Below are positions 26,926-36,163 of a stretch of 64,000 nt of DNA, one piece after another. Under the pieces are notes generated by a model. It was not told the DNA's origin. It saw only the letters and a program-made list of their open reading frames with translations, and ran no database searches. The DNA comes from CALBPI01 sp039814545 (lineage in GTDB: Bacteria > Pseudomonadota > Gammaproteobacteria > Steroidobacterales > Woeseiaceae). How positions within the stretch are numbered: the stretch's first letter is position 1; each line of letters begins with the position of its first letter. Both the position numbers and the translations under genes were made by a program. The stretch covers positions 66,831-130,830 of the forward strand of contig JBCCBB010000003.1 in assembly GCA_039814545.1 (NCBI GenBank), written 5' to 3'.

Positions 26926-27501
26926 ATGCGAAACGAGCCTGTTGTATTGAAGGGATTGGTGTTTCTTGCACTCACGTTGTTGTTGAGTGCCTGCTGGCCG
27001 GTACCCGTGACGGACTACCAGAACAGGGAAACAAATGACCTGCGTGACAGTCTGCGCCAAGGTCAAGCAGACGATACGGTTCGGCTCCTAAAAACCGACC
27101 ATCGCATTGTCCCAGACTTCCATCGGTTCGCTGACGCGGAAGACGTCAAGAAGCGCCATGGGCTTATTCGAGTGGTGTCGAAGCAGCCTATCAAGATTCA
27201 ATTCGATGCCATTGTGCTCACGGATCTAGACAGCGGCAACACTATCACCGGAGATTCTTCAGACACGATCGAGACTCGAGTCCCTTGGGCCTATCGCGGT
27301 TGGCCTTACGATACCGTCGACTATGTCCACTACGAAGATCGTGTTCTCGTGTTCCGGCACACAGACCCACAATTGGACGGGTTTGGCGGCCCCGATAGGA
27401 TTCGACTAGAAGTGACTTATCGCATTGAGGGCGAAGATGTGCCACGCCAGGAGCAGTTTGATCTCGCGCGAACCCGCTATGTGATTTGGGTTACAGAGTG
27501 A
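26926..27501 (+). CDS. hypothetical lipoprotein
   Basis: 191 residues from ATG 26926, with TAGGA close by. The lipoprotein signal ends LTLLLSAC|WPV. The mature part of about 165 residues is rich in beta-forming stretches (IKIQFDAIVLTDLDSG, DRIRLEVTYRIEG) and has no motif I recognise. It stands between the histidine kinase and the chimeric pseudogene, which carries pieces of homologues of both neighbours, so this gene may have come in with that rearrangement. Confidence 0.6.
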   Translation: MRNEPVVLKGLVFLALTLLLSACWPVPVTDYQNRETNDLRDSLRQGQADDTVRLLKTDHRIVPDFHRFADAEDVKKRHGLIRVVSKQPIKIQFDAIVLTDLDSGNTITGDSSDTIETRVPWAYRGWPYDTVDYVHYEDRVLVFRHTDPQLDGFGGPDRIRLEVTYRIEGEDVPRQEQFDLARTRYVIWVTE

Positions 27502-27521
27502 ATCTGGAGCGATGAGGGCTG

Positions 27522-27707
27522 TTACGCAGATCCCGCCTGGTCGACGCCATTGGAATCTGCGGTGTCTCGACTACGCGTGCTCAGCAGGACCGTGAAGCTA
27601 GTCAGGATTGCTGTCGCAGAGACAATCGTCATCAGCGTCCCAGGCAGAAACTTGACGAAGCCGCCGAGATCCAAGAACACGAAATAGCCCAGGTCCAATA
27701 GGCCGCC
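27522..27707 (-). pseudogene. C-terminal fragment of a 4-TM membrane protein
   Basis: The minus strand from 27707 to the stop at 27522 reads GGLLDLGYFVFLDLGGFVKF and onward. It matches the last two membrane helices of the complete protein at 27956-28414 at 37 of 42 positions in the best block. The first half is missing and is replaced at about 27701-27707 by a piece of histidine kinase gene on the opposite strand. No start or ribosome site is present. Confidence 0.8.
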
Positions 27708-27911
27708 GGCGTCGGGCTCGCGATCGCACGAAGCGCCGTGGAAGCGCACGGCGGCGCGATCTCAGCACAGAATGACGCCGACGCGGGGTTGCTCGTGCGC
27801 ATCACGCTGCCGGCTGCCAAAGTCGGGCAGGCGTCTTCGGACACGGCGGTTGTTCCCGAGAGGCTGACCCTTCTGGGAAGTCGTTGGCCGGCAGTGCCGA
27901 CGAGGCGCTAG
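27705..27911 (+). pseudogene. C-terminal fragment of a second CpxA-like histidine kinase
   Basis: The plus strand reads AGVGLAIARSAVEAHGG... to a TAG at 27909. It matches the ATPase G-box and tail of the kinase at 25359-26780 at 30 of 37 positions, but ends in a different tail (LGSRWPAVPTRR). Everything upstream of the G2 box is missing. It meets the membrane-protein fragment tail to tail in the wrong order, sharing the bases GGCCGCCGGC at the join. Confidence 0.8.
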
Positions 27912-27955
27912 GAACGCTGGAGAACAGCCCGCGCTGCGCGTGACAGTGGACCCTT

Positions 27956-28414
27956 CTATCCTGCCCCGGATGCTTGCGCCGTGCGCCCGCCAAACAGGAC
28001 GGCAAAGCTCGAGACTATGGCGGTGGCTGAGACAATCGTCATCAGGGTTCCGGGGAGAAACTTGACGAAGCCGCCGAGATCGAGGAATACGAAGTATCCG
28101 ACGTCCAGCAAGCCGCCGACCATGGCGGTGACCCAAATGGCAGTCTTGTTTCTTCTCCAAATGAAGACGGCCCCAATGATGGTCACGATGCCGCCCCAGA
28201 GGAGGTTCCAGGCGTGCTGATTCAGCACGGCGCCGACGGCCGGATGATAGTCGGCTGCCAGCTCTTCTGATGGCACTGCGTCGGCGATGGCTTGAAAGCC
28301 GGATGCCGCATCGCCCAGTATGACCAGGCCGCCGGCCAATGCATGGACCAGCCCCCAGACTATCCAGAGAACGGCAGCGAGAATGAGCAATACGCCCGTG
28401 GTTCGTTCCGACAT
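27956..28414 (-). CDS. 4-TM inner membrane protein of unknown function
   Basis: 152 residues from ATG 28414 (GGGGA 7 bases upstream). Four hydrophobic segments are seen: GVLLILAAVLWIVWGLVHAL, WNLLWGGIVTIIGAVFIW, TAMVGGLLDVGYFVFLD and PGTLMTIVSATAIVSSFAVLF. No family name comes to mind; the topology recalls DUF4345-like small membrane proteins. A truncated paralogue lies directly downstream at 27522-27707. Confidence 0.7.
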   Translation of the reverse strand: MSERTTGVLLILAAVLWIVWGLVHALAGGLVILGDAASGFQAIADAVPSEELAADYHPAVGAVLNQHAWNLLWGGIVTIIGAVFIWRRNKTAIWVTAMVGGLLDVGYFVFLDLGGFVKFLPGTLMTIVSATAIVSSFAVLFGGRTAQASGAG

Positions 28415-28662
28415 CGTGTATCCCCAATTCACGCCATCGGATACCGATGACGCGGCTTACATCGTCAAGAGTCGAGTGGGGCGCACCTGGCTACAAACGG
28501 TATGAAGCCGCTGCGTCAATTCGCGTCCCGCACGGAGCCTAACCGATTTCGGGTCTCCGGTGCGTGATTGGGGCGCACATCGCGTGTTGCATATTTGAGC
28601 AGGGTGGGGCGATGCCCGAACCCAGACAGCGGGCTCGGGCATCGGCGTCGTGCGGTCGTACC

Positions 28663-29127
28663 CTATTTTGAAGCAGCGTCGCCCGGTGCGCGCATCTCAA
28701 TGCTGCCGTTGAATGTCGCACCTTCGTCGATAGCAACCTTGGGCGCGATGATGTTGCCGTTCACTTGGCCGCTCTCTCGTATCGTCACGCTGACCGTTGC
28801 GGAGAGATCGCCTTCGACGCGGCCTTCGATGAATATCTTGGTCGCGTTGACGTTTGCCAGTAGCTTGCCCTTGGGCTTTACGGTCAGGCAGCACTTGCCT
28901 TGATTCACCGTGCCCTCGACGGTGCCTTCGATGACCAGGTCTTCACCGGCAGACAACTCGCCTTTGAAGTGCAGTGTCTCGCCGATCACGGAGACGGGCG
29001 CGAGATCAGCTTGTGTATCGCCGCGTACGGACTTGGGGACGTCACTAAATGCGATGACCTGTGACTCGGTTAGCGGCTTATCGTCTTCGCCAAAGGCGGG
29101 CCGCTTCATGATTTCTGTATCCGACAT
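28663..29127 (-). CDS. bactofilin
   Basis: 154 residues. After a charged N-terminal tail, a bactofilin core from about residue 45 to 140 (VIGETLHFKGELSAGEDLVI, EGTVEG, EGRVEGDLSA, GQVNGNIIAPKVAIDEGATF) forms the six-turn right-handed beta-helix that polymerises without nucleotide. Bactofilins are cytoskeletal and often membrane-associated, with roles in shape, stalks or chromosome/motility organisation. It is the second of two bactofilin genes in tandem with a 15-base gap, surely one operon. Confidence 0.9.
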   Translation of the reverse strand: MSDTEIMKRPAFGEDDKPLTESQVIAFSDVPKSVRGDTQADLAPVSVIGETLHFKGELSAGEDLVIEGTVEGTVNQGKCCLTVKPKGKLLANVNATKIFIEGRVEGDLSATVSVTIRESGQVNGNIIAPKVAIDEGATFNGSIEMRAPGDAASK

Positions 29128-29142
29128 CTTGTCGTACTCCCG

Positions 29143-29640
29143 TTAAGCGGCATCGGCCGGTTTCTTGTCAACAGTGTCTTGCTTGCTCGAATCCTCAGAA
29201 TTGGATTTCGCGGCCTTGGCCGGGCGCTCGGCCTTTTTAGAGCCCGCGCTTGCTGACTCACTGTGCTTTGGCTTGGGTTTCGACACCGCTGTCGGGTCAG
29301 ACTCCATGTCGATCTTCCCGTTAAATGTCGCGCCCTCGATGAGCGAAACCGAAGGGCTGACGATGTTGCCATCGATCTGCGCCGAGACGCGAACCTTCAC
29401 GCACTTGCTGCCTTTCAGGTCGCCTTCAACGCGACCCTCAACGGCGATGTACTCTGCCGAGACGTCTGCCTTGACGTGGCCACCCTCACCAATGGTCAGA
29501 CTCGAGGAGTGCTTAATGGAGCCCTCTACCTGTCCCTGGATGAGTAGGTCTTCATCTGCAATCAAATCTCCTTTGAACTTCAGTGTTGGTCCAAGAACCG
29601 AAGAGTTCTTTTGATTGGGGGTGTCGTACGGGTCGCTCAT
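29143..29640 (-). CDS. bactofilin with long charged C-terminal tail
   Basis: 165 residues. The bactofilin core spans about residues 15-110 (VLGPTLKFKGDLIADEDLLI, QGQVEGSIKH, EGRVEGDLKG, AQIDGNIVSPSVSLIEGATF). A 50-residue Lys/Ser/Ala-rich tail follows, unlike its downstream partner. GGAGGG-like ribosome bases are just upstream (complement of CCCTCC). As first gene of the pair it probably co-polymerises with or regulates the partner, which is inference. Confidence 0.9.
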   Translation of the reverse strand: MSDPYDTPNQKNSSVLGPTLKFKGDLIADEDLLIQGQVEGSIKHSSSLTIGEGGHVKADVSAEYIAVEGRVEGDLKGSKCVKVRVSAQIDGNIVSPSVSLIEGATFNGKIDMESDPTAVSKPKPKHSESASAGSKKAERPAKAAKSNSEDSSKQDTVDKKPADAA

Positions 29641-29816
29641 CTATCCCTCCTTACGTGCAAGACGGTGTGACGCGCTGTTCATTCAGCGGCAATCGATAGT
29701 GGAACCAGTTCACACAAATAGCGGTGACACAGATCACAGATTAGTTGGTGCCAACGTGACGTAAGGCAGCGCATGCGTCTTTTCAGGCTCAATGCCGTGC
29801 GATTCCGGCCGCTAAC

Positions 29817-31181
29817 ATGATGTCCCTTTTTGCACGAAAGGATGTTGTCTTGGACACCGAAGCGGAACGCTGGAAGGCCGAATACCGTAGCCTGCTCGAG
29901 GAGCAGGATCTGCAGACACGGCAATGGTCGGCTATGAGGTCGTTGCTGCAGGACATGCTGCGCTCGGTGCTCAACGCTTGTGTCGGTTGGTCCGATGAGA
30001 TCGATGAAGAGATCGAGGTGCTGCGAATCCAGGTGGAGCGGGCCGACACCCCCGAGCAGTTGGAATCCTTGCAGAAGGCTGCTGGGCGCATCAGTGCCGC
30101 GCTTCGGACGCAACAGCGCGAGACTCAGGCGGATGACCAGCGGCGCGACTTCGATGCCGATTTGGAAGACATTCGGCGTCGATTTGTGGCGCAGTTAGCC
30201 GCTGAGCCCCTGCTGTCGGCTTGTGTTGAAGCAGCGCTGGGGGGCGTGACTGAGGCGCCGACATCTGACGGGCTCGATTCGCTGGGTGATGCGCTCATCG
30301 CAGCGTTCCGCGAGCTCTCAGCCCAGAAGGCCGAAGCAGAACGTTTTGTCAGCGAGGTCACCGTGACCCTGGCCAGCCTGGAGCGATGGGCGGCTGATGG
30401 TGCCTCGCGCGTGGACGCGCAGCGGTTGGCAAACCAGGGGCTGCAGGCCGACGTGGATCGGGAGGTCAGCACCTTGCAGACCCAAGTAGAGGGCGCCAGT
30501 AGCCTCGACGCCCTCAAGCAGCACATGCATGATCGCCTGGCCGCGATTGCCACGCGAATTCAATCCTTCCGAGACCAGGAGGACGAGAAGCTGGTCGAGG
30601 TCGAGCGGCAGAATGCGTCGCTCAACAGTGAGCTCATCGCACTGCAAGCGCGCACCGAGAAACTCAACGAACAGCTCCATGAGCAGGAGCAACTGTTATT
30701 GCTCGACACGCTGACCCAGGTGCACAGTCGCTTCGCCTACGAGCGTCGGCTCGACGAAGAAATCGCCGTGAGCCTGCGCAGCGCCAAGCCGCTGTGCTAC
30801 GCACTCTGGGATATCGATTTCTTTAAACGCATCAACGATGAGCATGGCCATCAGGCCGGTGACGCAGTTCTCGCGCAGGTGGCGAGTTACCTGTCGCGCT
30901 ACACGCGGTCCAACGACTTCGTGGCCCGCATTGGGGGGGAGGAGTTTGTCGTCCTGTTTCCGGACACCAGCATCGACGATGCGACTATGATCGCGGAAAA
31001 ACTCCGGGCGTTGATCGCGGCCGCAGAGATCGCTGTCGAAGGGGTTGAGATCCCTGTGACGATTTCCTGTGGGATCAGCGCGCTCAAGTCTCGCGATGGG
31101 GCCGAGCAGTTGTATCGACGCGCGGACGAGGCACTGTACGCCGCCAAGGATGCCGGCCGTAACCGCTGCATGGCGGCCTAG
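29817..31181 (+). CDS. diguanylate cyclase (GGDEF) with N-terminal coiled coils
   Basis: 454 residues (two adjacent ATGs, 29817 and 29820). The first 290 residues are helical and charged with coiled-coil character and no membrane helix. The GGDEF domain begins LLDTLTQVHSRFAYERRL and has the active site RIGGEEFVVLF; the product-inhibition I-site RSND is intact five residues before GGEEF. It should make cyclic di-GMP in the cytoplasm and be feedback-inhibited. It is divergent from the two bactofilin genes across 176 bases, hinting at coupling of c-di-GMP and cell architecture. Confidence 0.9.
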   Translation: MMSLFARKDVVLDTEAERWKAEYRSLLEEQDLQTRQWSAMRSLLQDMLRSVLNACVGWSDEIDEEIEVLRIQVERADTPEQLESLQKAAGRISAALRTQQRETQADDQRRDFDADLEDIRRRFVAQLAAEPLLSACVEAALGGVTEAPTSDGLDSLGDALIAAFRELSAQKAEAERFVSEVTVTLASLERWAADGASRVDAQRLANQGLQADVDREVSTLQTQVEGASSLDALKQHMHDRLAAIATRIQSFRDQEDEKLVEVERQNASLNSELIALQARTEKLNEQLHEQEQLLLLDTLTQVHSRFAYERRLDEEIAVSLRSAKPLCYALWDIDFFKRINDEHGHQAGDAVLAQVASYLSRYTRSNDFVARIGGEEFVVLFPDTSIDDATMIAEKLRALIAAAEIAVEGVEIPVTISCGISALKSRDGAEQLYRRADEALYAAKDAGRNRCMAA

Positions 31182-31207
31182 TCCAGAGTATCGCCGGCCA
31201 CCTCGAT

Positions 31208-31959
31208 TCAGTTCTCAGCCCGTGATTCGCTGTCGGCACTGTTCGGCGGATTGTAAGCGCGTCGCACTGCCTCGAATTGACGGCGCTGCGCATCGGCGTC
31301 TTCCGGTGATGTCGGGCCAAGGCCCGCTGTGGCATTACCCGCCAAGTTTCCCGGCTTTCCCGAGAGCTGCCGCCCAGAAACACGTGGGCGTCGTGATAGA
31401 CGGCGTCGCTCGGCAAGAGAGCGTTGAGACTTGGAACGTACAAAGCGGTATGCGGCTCATCGGGATACCCCAGGCCCGCATCGCCAATGATGTCCCGCCA
31501 GCGCTCAATCGAGAGGCCATTGATCTCGATGGTGTCAGCCGGGTAGGCCTCCGCCAGCACATAGGGCACTGTGGCATTTGCGCCGAGACGTGCTCGAGAC
31601 TGTTCGTCATCCATCGGCGCTCGTGCGCGTTGCAATCTCGCGACATCAGGCGATGCGACAAAGCGCGCCATCGGGAATCTTGCTTTAAGTACGCTGGCGC
31701 CCTGGTGATGATCGAAGTGCGGGTGTGTGAGGAAGATGTATCGCAGTGGGCGGTCTATTGCCTCTTTACGATCAGCGAGCCGATTAGCAGCGGACTTGGT
31801 GCCCTGCGCCGAGACCACCATCATCTCAGTTGGTCCGACAATCAGCGGTGAAACAACATTAATTTCGTCGGGTTCACTGACAAACAGCTCCAGCTCGAGC
31901 TGCGCCTGCAGTGCAGTGGGCGGCGTTGGAAGAGGAGGATGCTCGGTTTTTCGAACCAA
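31208..31959 (-). pseudogene. frameshifted metallo-beta-lactamase-fold hydrolase
   Basis: From a TTG at 31959 the minus strand encodes an MBL-fold protein with THPHFDHHQG and HTALYVPSLNALLPSDAVYHDAHVF (split here: HTALYVPSLNALL and SDAVYHDAHVF). After FLGGSSRESRETW near 31345 the family-like sequence continues only in another frame, PEDADAQRRQFEAVRRAYN, ending at a TGA at 31208-31210. The original frame instead runs antisense into the cyclase gene. The segment with the VVAGH-type metal ligand is missing, so a small deletion with frameshift is likely. The start also lacks a ribosome site. Confidence 0.65.
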
Positions 31960-32053
31960 TCAATTGGATCGCGCTCGCGTGACCGCGTCTGCATACCTTC
32001 GACTACAGCTGCACGCTACGCCCCTTGGCGTAAGTCCATTGTCCGCTAGCCCG

Positions 32054-33091
32054 CTAGTTCTCTTGCACGTCGAGATCAAGCGCCCTTGAGATGAAGTCGA
32101 AGCCCAGTTGGGTGAGCGTCTGTCCCTCCAGCGTTGCGCCCCAGGCGGCATGCCCTTCGCCCTGCAGCGTACTCAATTCGAAATAGGCGCCCGTCGATGC
32201 ATAGAGGTCCGCCAGTGTTTCCGCCTCTTCGTAAGACACCGTCAGGTCTTCGGTGCCGTGCACGATGCTGAGAGGCGCGTCTGCCGAATCCCATCGAATG
32301 CGTCCGTCGACGAGCTGCAAGAGGTCTGTTGTGGCTGTGCCGCCCCAGTGGTTCACGACTGAGGCGACGAAGACAACTTCCTCAAGGTGTGTCGTGGCTA
32401 ATGTGGGGTCATCGTCCAGACTGAGCTCGCTGGTGTAGTCGTCGAAATCACTCGCGCCGAGCGCGATGGCTATGAATGACCCTGCGGAGCCTCCTGCGAC
32501 GCTGATCAAATTCGGGTCGACGCCGTATTCAGCCGCGTTGGCGGCAAGCCACCGCAGCGCGGCTTTGGCGTCTCGGGTGGCCGGGTACATGGCTTTGGAT
32601 TGATCGCGATCTTCGTCGGTAAGCCCGGGAATGGCATCAATGGCGTCGGCAAAGCTTGGCGGGATCGTGCCGTAGTCGCCCAGCAGGCGGTAGTTGATCG
32701 CGACGCCCACAAAACCACGCTCCGCAAAGTATCGAGCGAAGTCACTCGGCGGCAGCGTGGCTTTACTCCCGCCTGTGAAGCCACCGCCGTGGATGAAGAT
32801 CATCGCTGGCCGGGCGGTCTCGTCATTGACCGGTGAATACACATCAAGCAGGAGGTCTTTTGTAACGGGGTCCGGTGCGTTCCAATTGGAATGAGACTGC
32901 CCCTGGGCGTAGACCACGTCGTAGGTGATGTCGACTGTGAAGGTGGCCATTCGATAGACCTGCGCCTCTCCGGACGGGTCGCCACCAGCGGTCTCTGGCG
33001 CCGGTGCGTCAGATGAACTGCCGGAACTGCAACCGAACATAATCAGAACGGATAACGCGGCGACGCCGCGAAGGACGATATTGATGTGCAT
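32054..33091 (-). CDS. alpha/beta-hydrolase lipoprotein (BD-FAE / carboxylesterase type)
   Basis: 345 residues. Lipoprotein signal SVLIMFGC|SSG. The alpha/beta-hydrolase has oxyanion motif FIHGGGFTGGS near residue 100, nucleophile elbow AGGSAGSF near 200, and likely catalytic Asp and His in IVHGTEDLTVS and GEGHAAWG. The layout matches bacterial feruloyl/acyl esterases of the BD-FAE group. Predicted to be anchored at the outer membrane. Substrate unknown. Confidence 0.8.
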   Translation of the reverse strand: MHINIVLRGVAALSVLIMFGCSSGSSSDAPAPETAGGDPSGEAQVYRMATFTVDITYDVVYAQGQSHSNWNAPDPVTKDLLLDVYSPVNDETARPAMIFIHGGGFTGGSKATLPPSDFARYFAERGFVGVAINYRLLGDYGTIPPSFADAIDAIPGLTDEDRDQSKAMYPATRDAKAALRWLAANAAEYGVDPNLISVAGGSAGSFIAIALGASDFDDYTSELSLDDDPTLATTHLEEVVFVASVVNHWGGTATTDLLQLVDGRIRWDSADAPLSIVHGTEDLTVSYEEAETLADLYASTGAYFELSTLQGEGHAAWGATLEGQTLTQLGFDFISRALDLDVQEN

Positions 33092-33285
33092 TCGAGAAGG
33101 GCCTTAAGTCTGCGAGCAATGACATGCCATTAGCGTCTAGAAACGTCTGACCCCCGGATTGGTTGACACGCTGCAGGGTCATCTCAACTGAGAAATCGCA
33201 TGAGACTGAGACGAGCATTGGACATGCGCCGTCGGGCGCAATACGGTCGGCGAGGTGTTTAGAGCTTTTTGGTGGGGAAACGGCT

Positions 33286-34368
33286 ATGTGTCAGGTGAGG
33301 CGAGTGGCCGCATGGGTTCTGCTAGGTCTGGCAGTCATTGCATCCCGGGTCAGTGCGGCAGACGAGCGAGCCCTGTCGACCGATGACATCGGGCGGTTCA
33401 CGCAGCTCGCGATGGATTGCATACCTCAGGAGTACCCGAACAAGCTCAACCAGGTGCTGCCTGACGCTGAATTCTTGCGCACGCCCAAAGCCTTGCATCC
33501 TGCGTTCTTCGGCTGCTACGACTGGCACTCGTCGGTCCACGGGCACTGGATGCTCGTGAAGGCACTTAAGGAGTACGAGGACCTGCCCAACAGAGAGCTC
33601 GTGTTCATGCAGCTTATGGACTCCATCAGCGCAGAGAACATCGCGGCGGAGCTTGCTTACTTTGAGCATGAGTCGAAGAGCTGGGAACGGATGTATGGCT
33701 GGGCCTGGTTGCTGCAGCTTCAACACGAGCTGGCGACCTGGGAGGCGCCACGCGCCCAACAGATGTCACGCGCGCTGCAACCACTGTCGAACTACATCCG
33801 AGATCGGTACCTGGGCTTTCTGCCGGTCCAGGTGTACCCCGTGAGAACAGGCGTGCACCCCAACACGGCATTCGGTATGTCGTTCGCCTACGATTATGCG
33901 CAGGGCGCAGGCGATGCCGAGTTTGCAGCGCTCATCAGGCAGGCGGCAATCCGGTATTTCGGTGACGACGTGCAGTGCCCGATTGCCTGGGAACCCAGTG
34001 GCGAGGACTTTCTGTCACCGTGCCTTGAGGAAGCGGCCCTGATGTCGCGCGTGCTGGACCGTGATGCCTTTGAGGCCTGGTTGGCGACCTTCCTACCGGG
34101 ACTTGGCGCCGGCGACGGGTTGAATCCTGTGAACGTCAGTGACCGGACGGACCCGAAGATCGTCCACCTTGATGGGCTGAATCTGAGCCGCGCTTGGAAC
34201 CTGCTCATCCTCGCGAATGCGGTGGGTGATGCCGAGCTCGCTGCGTCGCTGCGAGCATCCGCAGATGAACATCTCGCGGCGTCATTGTCGTTCGTCACGG
34301 CAGAGAACTATGTCGGCTCGCATTGGCTCGGTTCGTTCGCGATCTATGCTCTGACGCGTGGCCGTTAG
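33286..34368 (+). CDS. secreted DUF2891 protein
   Basis: 360 residues from ATG 33286 (GGGGAAA just upstream), with a signal peptide ending SRVSA|ADE. Family blocks of DUF2891 are clear: HPAFFGCYDWHSSVHGHWML near residue 70, YGWAWLLQLQ near 145, and VRTGVHPNTAFGMSFAYDYA near 190. The family looks like an alpha/alpha barrel, possibly a glycan- or acid-processing enzyme, but has no proven function. Standalone gene. Confidence 0.8.
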   Translation: MCQVRRVAAWVLLGLAVIASRVSAADERALSTDDIGRFTQLAMDCIPQEYPNKLNQVLPDAEFLRTPKALHPAFFGCYDWHSSVHGHWMLVKALKEYEDLPNRELVFMQLMDSISAENIAAELAYFEHESKSWERMYGWAWLLQLQHELATWEAPRAQQMSRALQPLSNYIRDRYLGFLPVQVYPVRTGVHPNTAFGMSFAYDYAQGAGDAEFAALIRQAAIRYFGDDVQCPIAWEPSGEDFLSPCLEEAALMSRVLDRDAFEAWLATFLPGLGAGDGLNPVNVSDRTDPKIVHLDGLNLSRAWNLLILANAVGDAELAASLRASADEHLAASLSFVTAENYVGSHWLGSFAIYALTRGR

Positions 34369-34481
34369 CGCGGGCTTGCGTTCGCCTGACTACCGGGGTG
34401 ATCTTCTCAAATAGGAACACAGCCCATGTTCTGTCATTGGCGGACGTGTGGGAGACTTCAGGGGCAATCGGGGGGGGCAAG

Positions 34482-34886
34482 ATGGCCAAGACAGCATTGG
34501 AGCATCTGAACGCAGAGAAGCAGATCAAGCGGGTCGTGCTCGAGAAGGACTTCGCGGGCATCACGGCGGGCAACACGATGTTCGTTGCAACGCCGCGGAT
34601 TGTCGATGCCTACATCCGAGAGATTCCAAAGGGTGAATCCCGAAGCATCGTGCGGATGCGTAATGAGCTCGCCAGCGAGTGGAGCGCGCACGCGACGTGC
34701 CCGGTCTCCTCAGCGATCTTCTTGCGGATCTCGGCGCAAGCCGCCATCGACGAGATGGAGGCAGGCAAGTCCGTTGCCGAGGTCACACCGTTTTGGCGTG
34801 CCATCAGCAGTAGGGACAAGGTTGCGAAGAAGTTGTCGATTGACCCTCAGTGGATTGATGTCCAGCGGGAGGCGGAGGGAATCTGA
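34482..34886 (+). CDS. MGMT-family-like small protein (no alkyl-acceptor motif)
   Basis: 134 residues from ATG 34482, right after GGGGGGGCAAG. It has no signal. The block VDAYIREIPKGESRSIVRMR followed by ATCPVSSAIFLRISAQAA and VTPFWRAI resembles small bacterial proteins annotated as MGMT family, with the winged-helix part but without the PCHR alkyl-acceptor motif. It would therefore bind DNA or nothing known rather than repair it directly. The stop overlaps the next gene's ATG by one base (TGATG), so the two are translated together. Confidence 0.5.
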   Translation: MAKTALEHLNAEKQIKRVVLEKDFAGITAGNTMFVATPRIVDAYIREIPKGESRSIVRMRNELASEWSAHATCPVSSAIFLRISAQAAIDEMEAGKSVAEVTPFWRAISSRDKVAKKLSIDPQWIDVQREAEGI

Positions 34887-36163
34887 TGGTGTTGCCGAAA
34901 AAGCGCTGTCTTCCGGCCTGCCTGATTTCGGCGCTGTGCCTCATCGCGTGCACCGGCACGGATGAGGCACCATTATTCGTACCGGCCACCTGCGCCGTCG
35001 GGCTTTACGGCACCAATGAGGCGTTCGTGGTCATCACACGCGGCGCAGCAGATTTTCGTTTCTCGTTTAGCGATGGTCGCCGCGGCGATGTTGCGCGCAA
35101 CGACGACATCGTATGCGGCGAGAATGCGGTTCGGGTCGGTAGCGGTGGCATCCTGAAACGCCGTGATCTCAATGTAACCGACACGACGTTCGTGTCCGGC
35201 AACGTCACCCTGGCCGGTCAGCTGCTCGAACCGATTGACGCAGGCACCGACACATCGCTGGTCGTTCTGGCGCACGGCTCGGAAGCACTCGGGTGGATCA
35301 ACGCCGTGGCGTATCCCTTTCAGTTCGCGGGCCGTGGCGTCTCCGTTTTCGTTTATGACAAGCGGGGCACGGGTTTGTCCGAGGGCGCTTACTCGCAAAA
35401 TTTTCCAGAGCTCGCGGATGATCTGGTCGCAGCGTCGAAAGAGGCCAAGCGACTCGCGCGAGGTCGGTTCGGACGTTTCGGTTTGTTTGGCTTTAGCCAG
35501 GGCGGTTGGATTGCGCCATTGGCGGCCACGCGCGCGGAGGCAGATTTTATTGGCGTCGGCTACGGACTCGTCGTCGATATTCTTGAAGAGGACGCGTCAC
35601 AAGTCGCCCTCGAGTTGCGCGAGGCTGGATTCGGCGACGACGTCGTCGAGGAGGCCAAGACAATCACTGATATCACCGCGCGTCTGGCGGTGTCAGGCTA
35701 TACCGATGGGCTCGACGACCTGGACGCCGTGCGGCAAGCGTACGGCGACGAGCCGTGGTATCCCTTGGTCCGTGGCGGATTCACTGGCGTCATCCTGGGG
35801 CTGCCCACCTCGCAGCTTCGCGAAGAAGGCATACCCATGTTCGACCGGCTTCGCATTGACTGGAGCATCAAGCCCATGGATGTCTTGCGAACCGTAGAGG
35901 TGCCACAACTTTGGGTGCTCGCCGCCGATGATCGTGAGGCGCCTGTGGCGACAACGCTTGAAAGGCTGCAAGTCCTGCGCGGGGAGGGCAAGGAGATTCA
36001 AATTGTGATGTACCCGAGCACCGACCACGGCATGCGCGAGTATGTGCAGTCTGAGGACGGGTCGCGCGAGTACACGCGTGTGGTGGCGACCTTCTACGAT
36101 CTCATCGCTGATTGGGCGAAGGGCACGCTCGCGCCAGATTACGCGGATAGCGTCCGACGATAA
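34886..36163 (+). CDS. alpha/beta-hydrolase, probably lipoprotein
   Basis: 425 residues. A signal ends ALCLIAC|TGT, a plausible lipobox. Residues from about 120 are an alpha/beta-hydrolase: VLAHGSEALGW oxyanion region, FVYDKRGTGLSEG, nucleophile GFSQGG near residue 205, acid in LWVLAADDREAP, and catalytic His in PSTDHGM near 375. It is similar to secreted dipeptidyl-peptidase/acetyl-xylan-esterase-like hydrolases, substrate unknown. The N-terminal 110 residues form a separate beta-rich domain. Confidence 0.75.
   Translation: MVLPKKRCLPACLISALCLIACTGTDEAPLFVPATCAVGLYGTNEAFVVITRGAADFRFSFSDGRRGDVARNDDIVCGENAVRVGSGGILKRRDLNVTDTTFVSGNVTLAGQLLEPIDAGTDTSLVVLAHGSEALGWINAVAYPFQFAGRGVSVFVYDKRGTGLSEGAYSQNFPELADDLVAASKEAKRLARGRFGRFGLFGFSQGGWIAPLAATRAEADFIGVGYGLVVDILEEDASQVALELREAGFGDDVVEEAKTITDITARLAVSGYTDGLDDLDAVRQAYGDEPWYPLVRGGFTGVILGLPTSQLREEGIPMFDRLRIDWSIKPMDVLRTVEVPQLWVLAADDREAPVATTLERLQVLRGEGKEIQIVMYPSTDHGMREYVQSEDGSREYTRVVATFYDLIADWAKGTLAPDYADSVRR

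Noticed and set aside
31069..31851. Plus-strand frame of 260 codons antisense to the MBL-fold gene
   Set aside because: No ribosome site and no family-like sequence; the minus strand carries a zinc motif.
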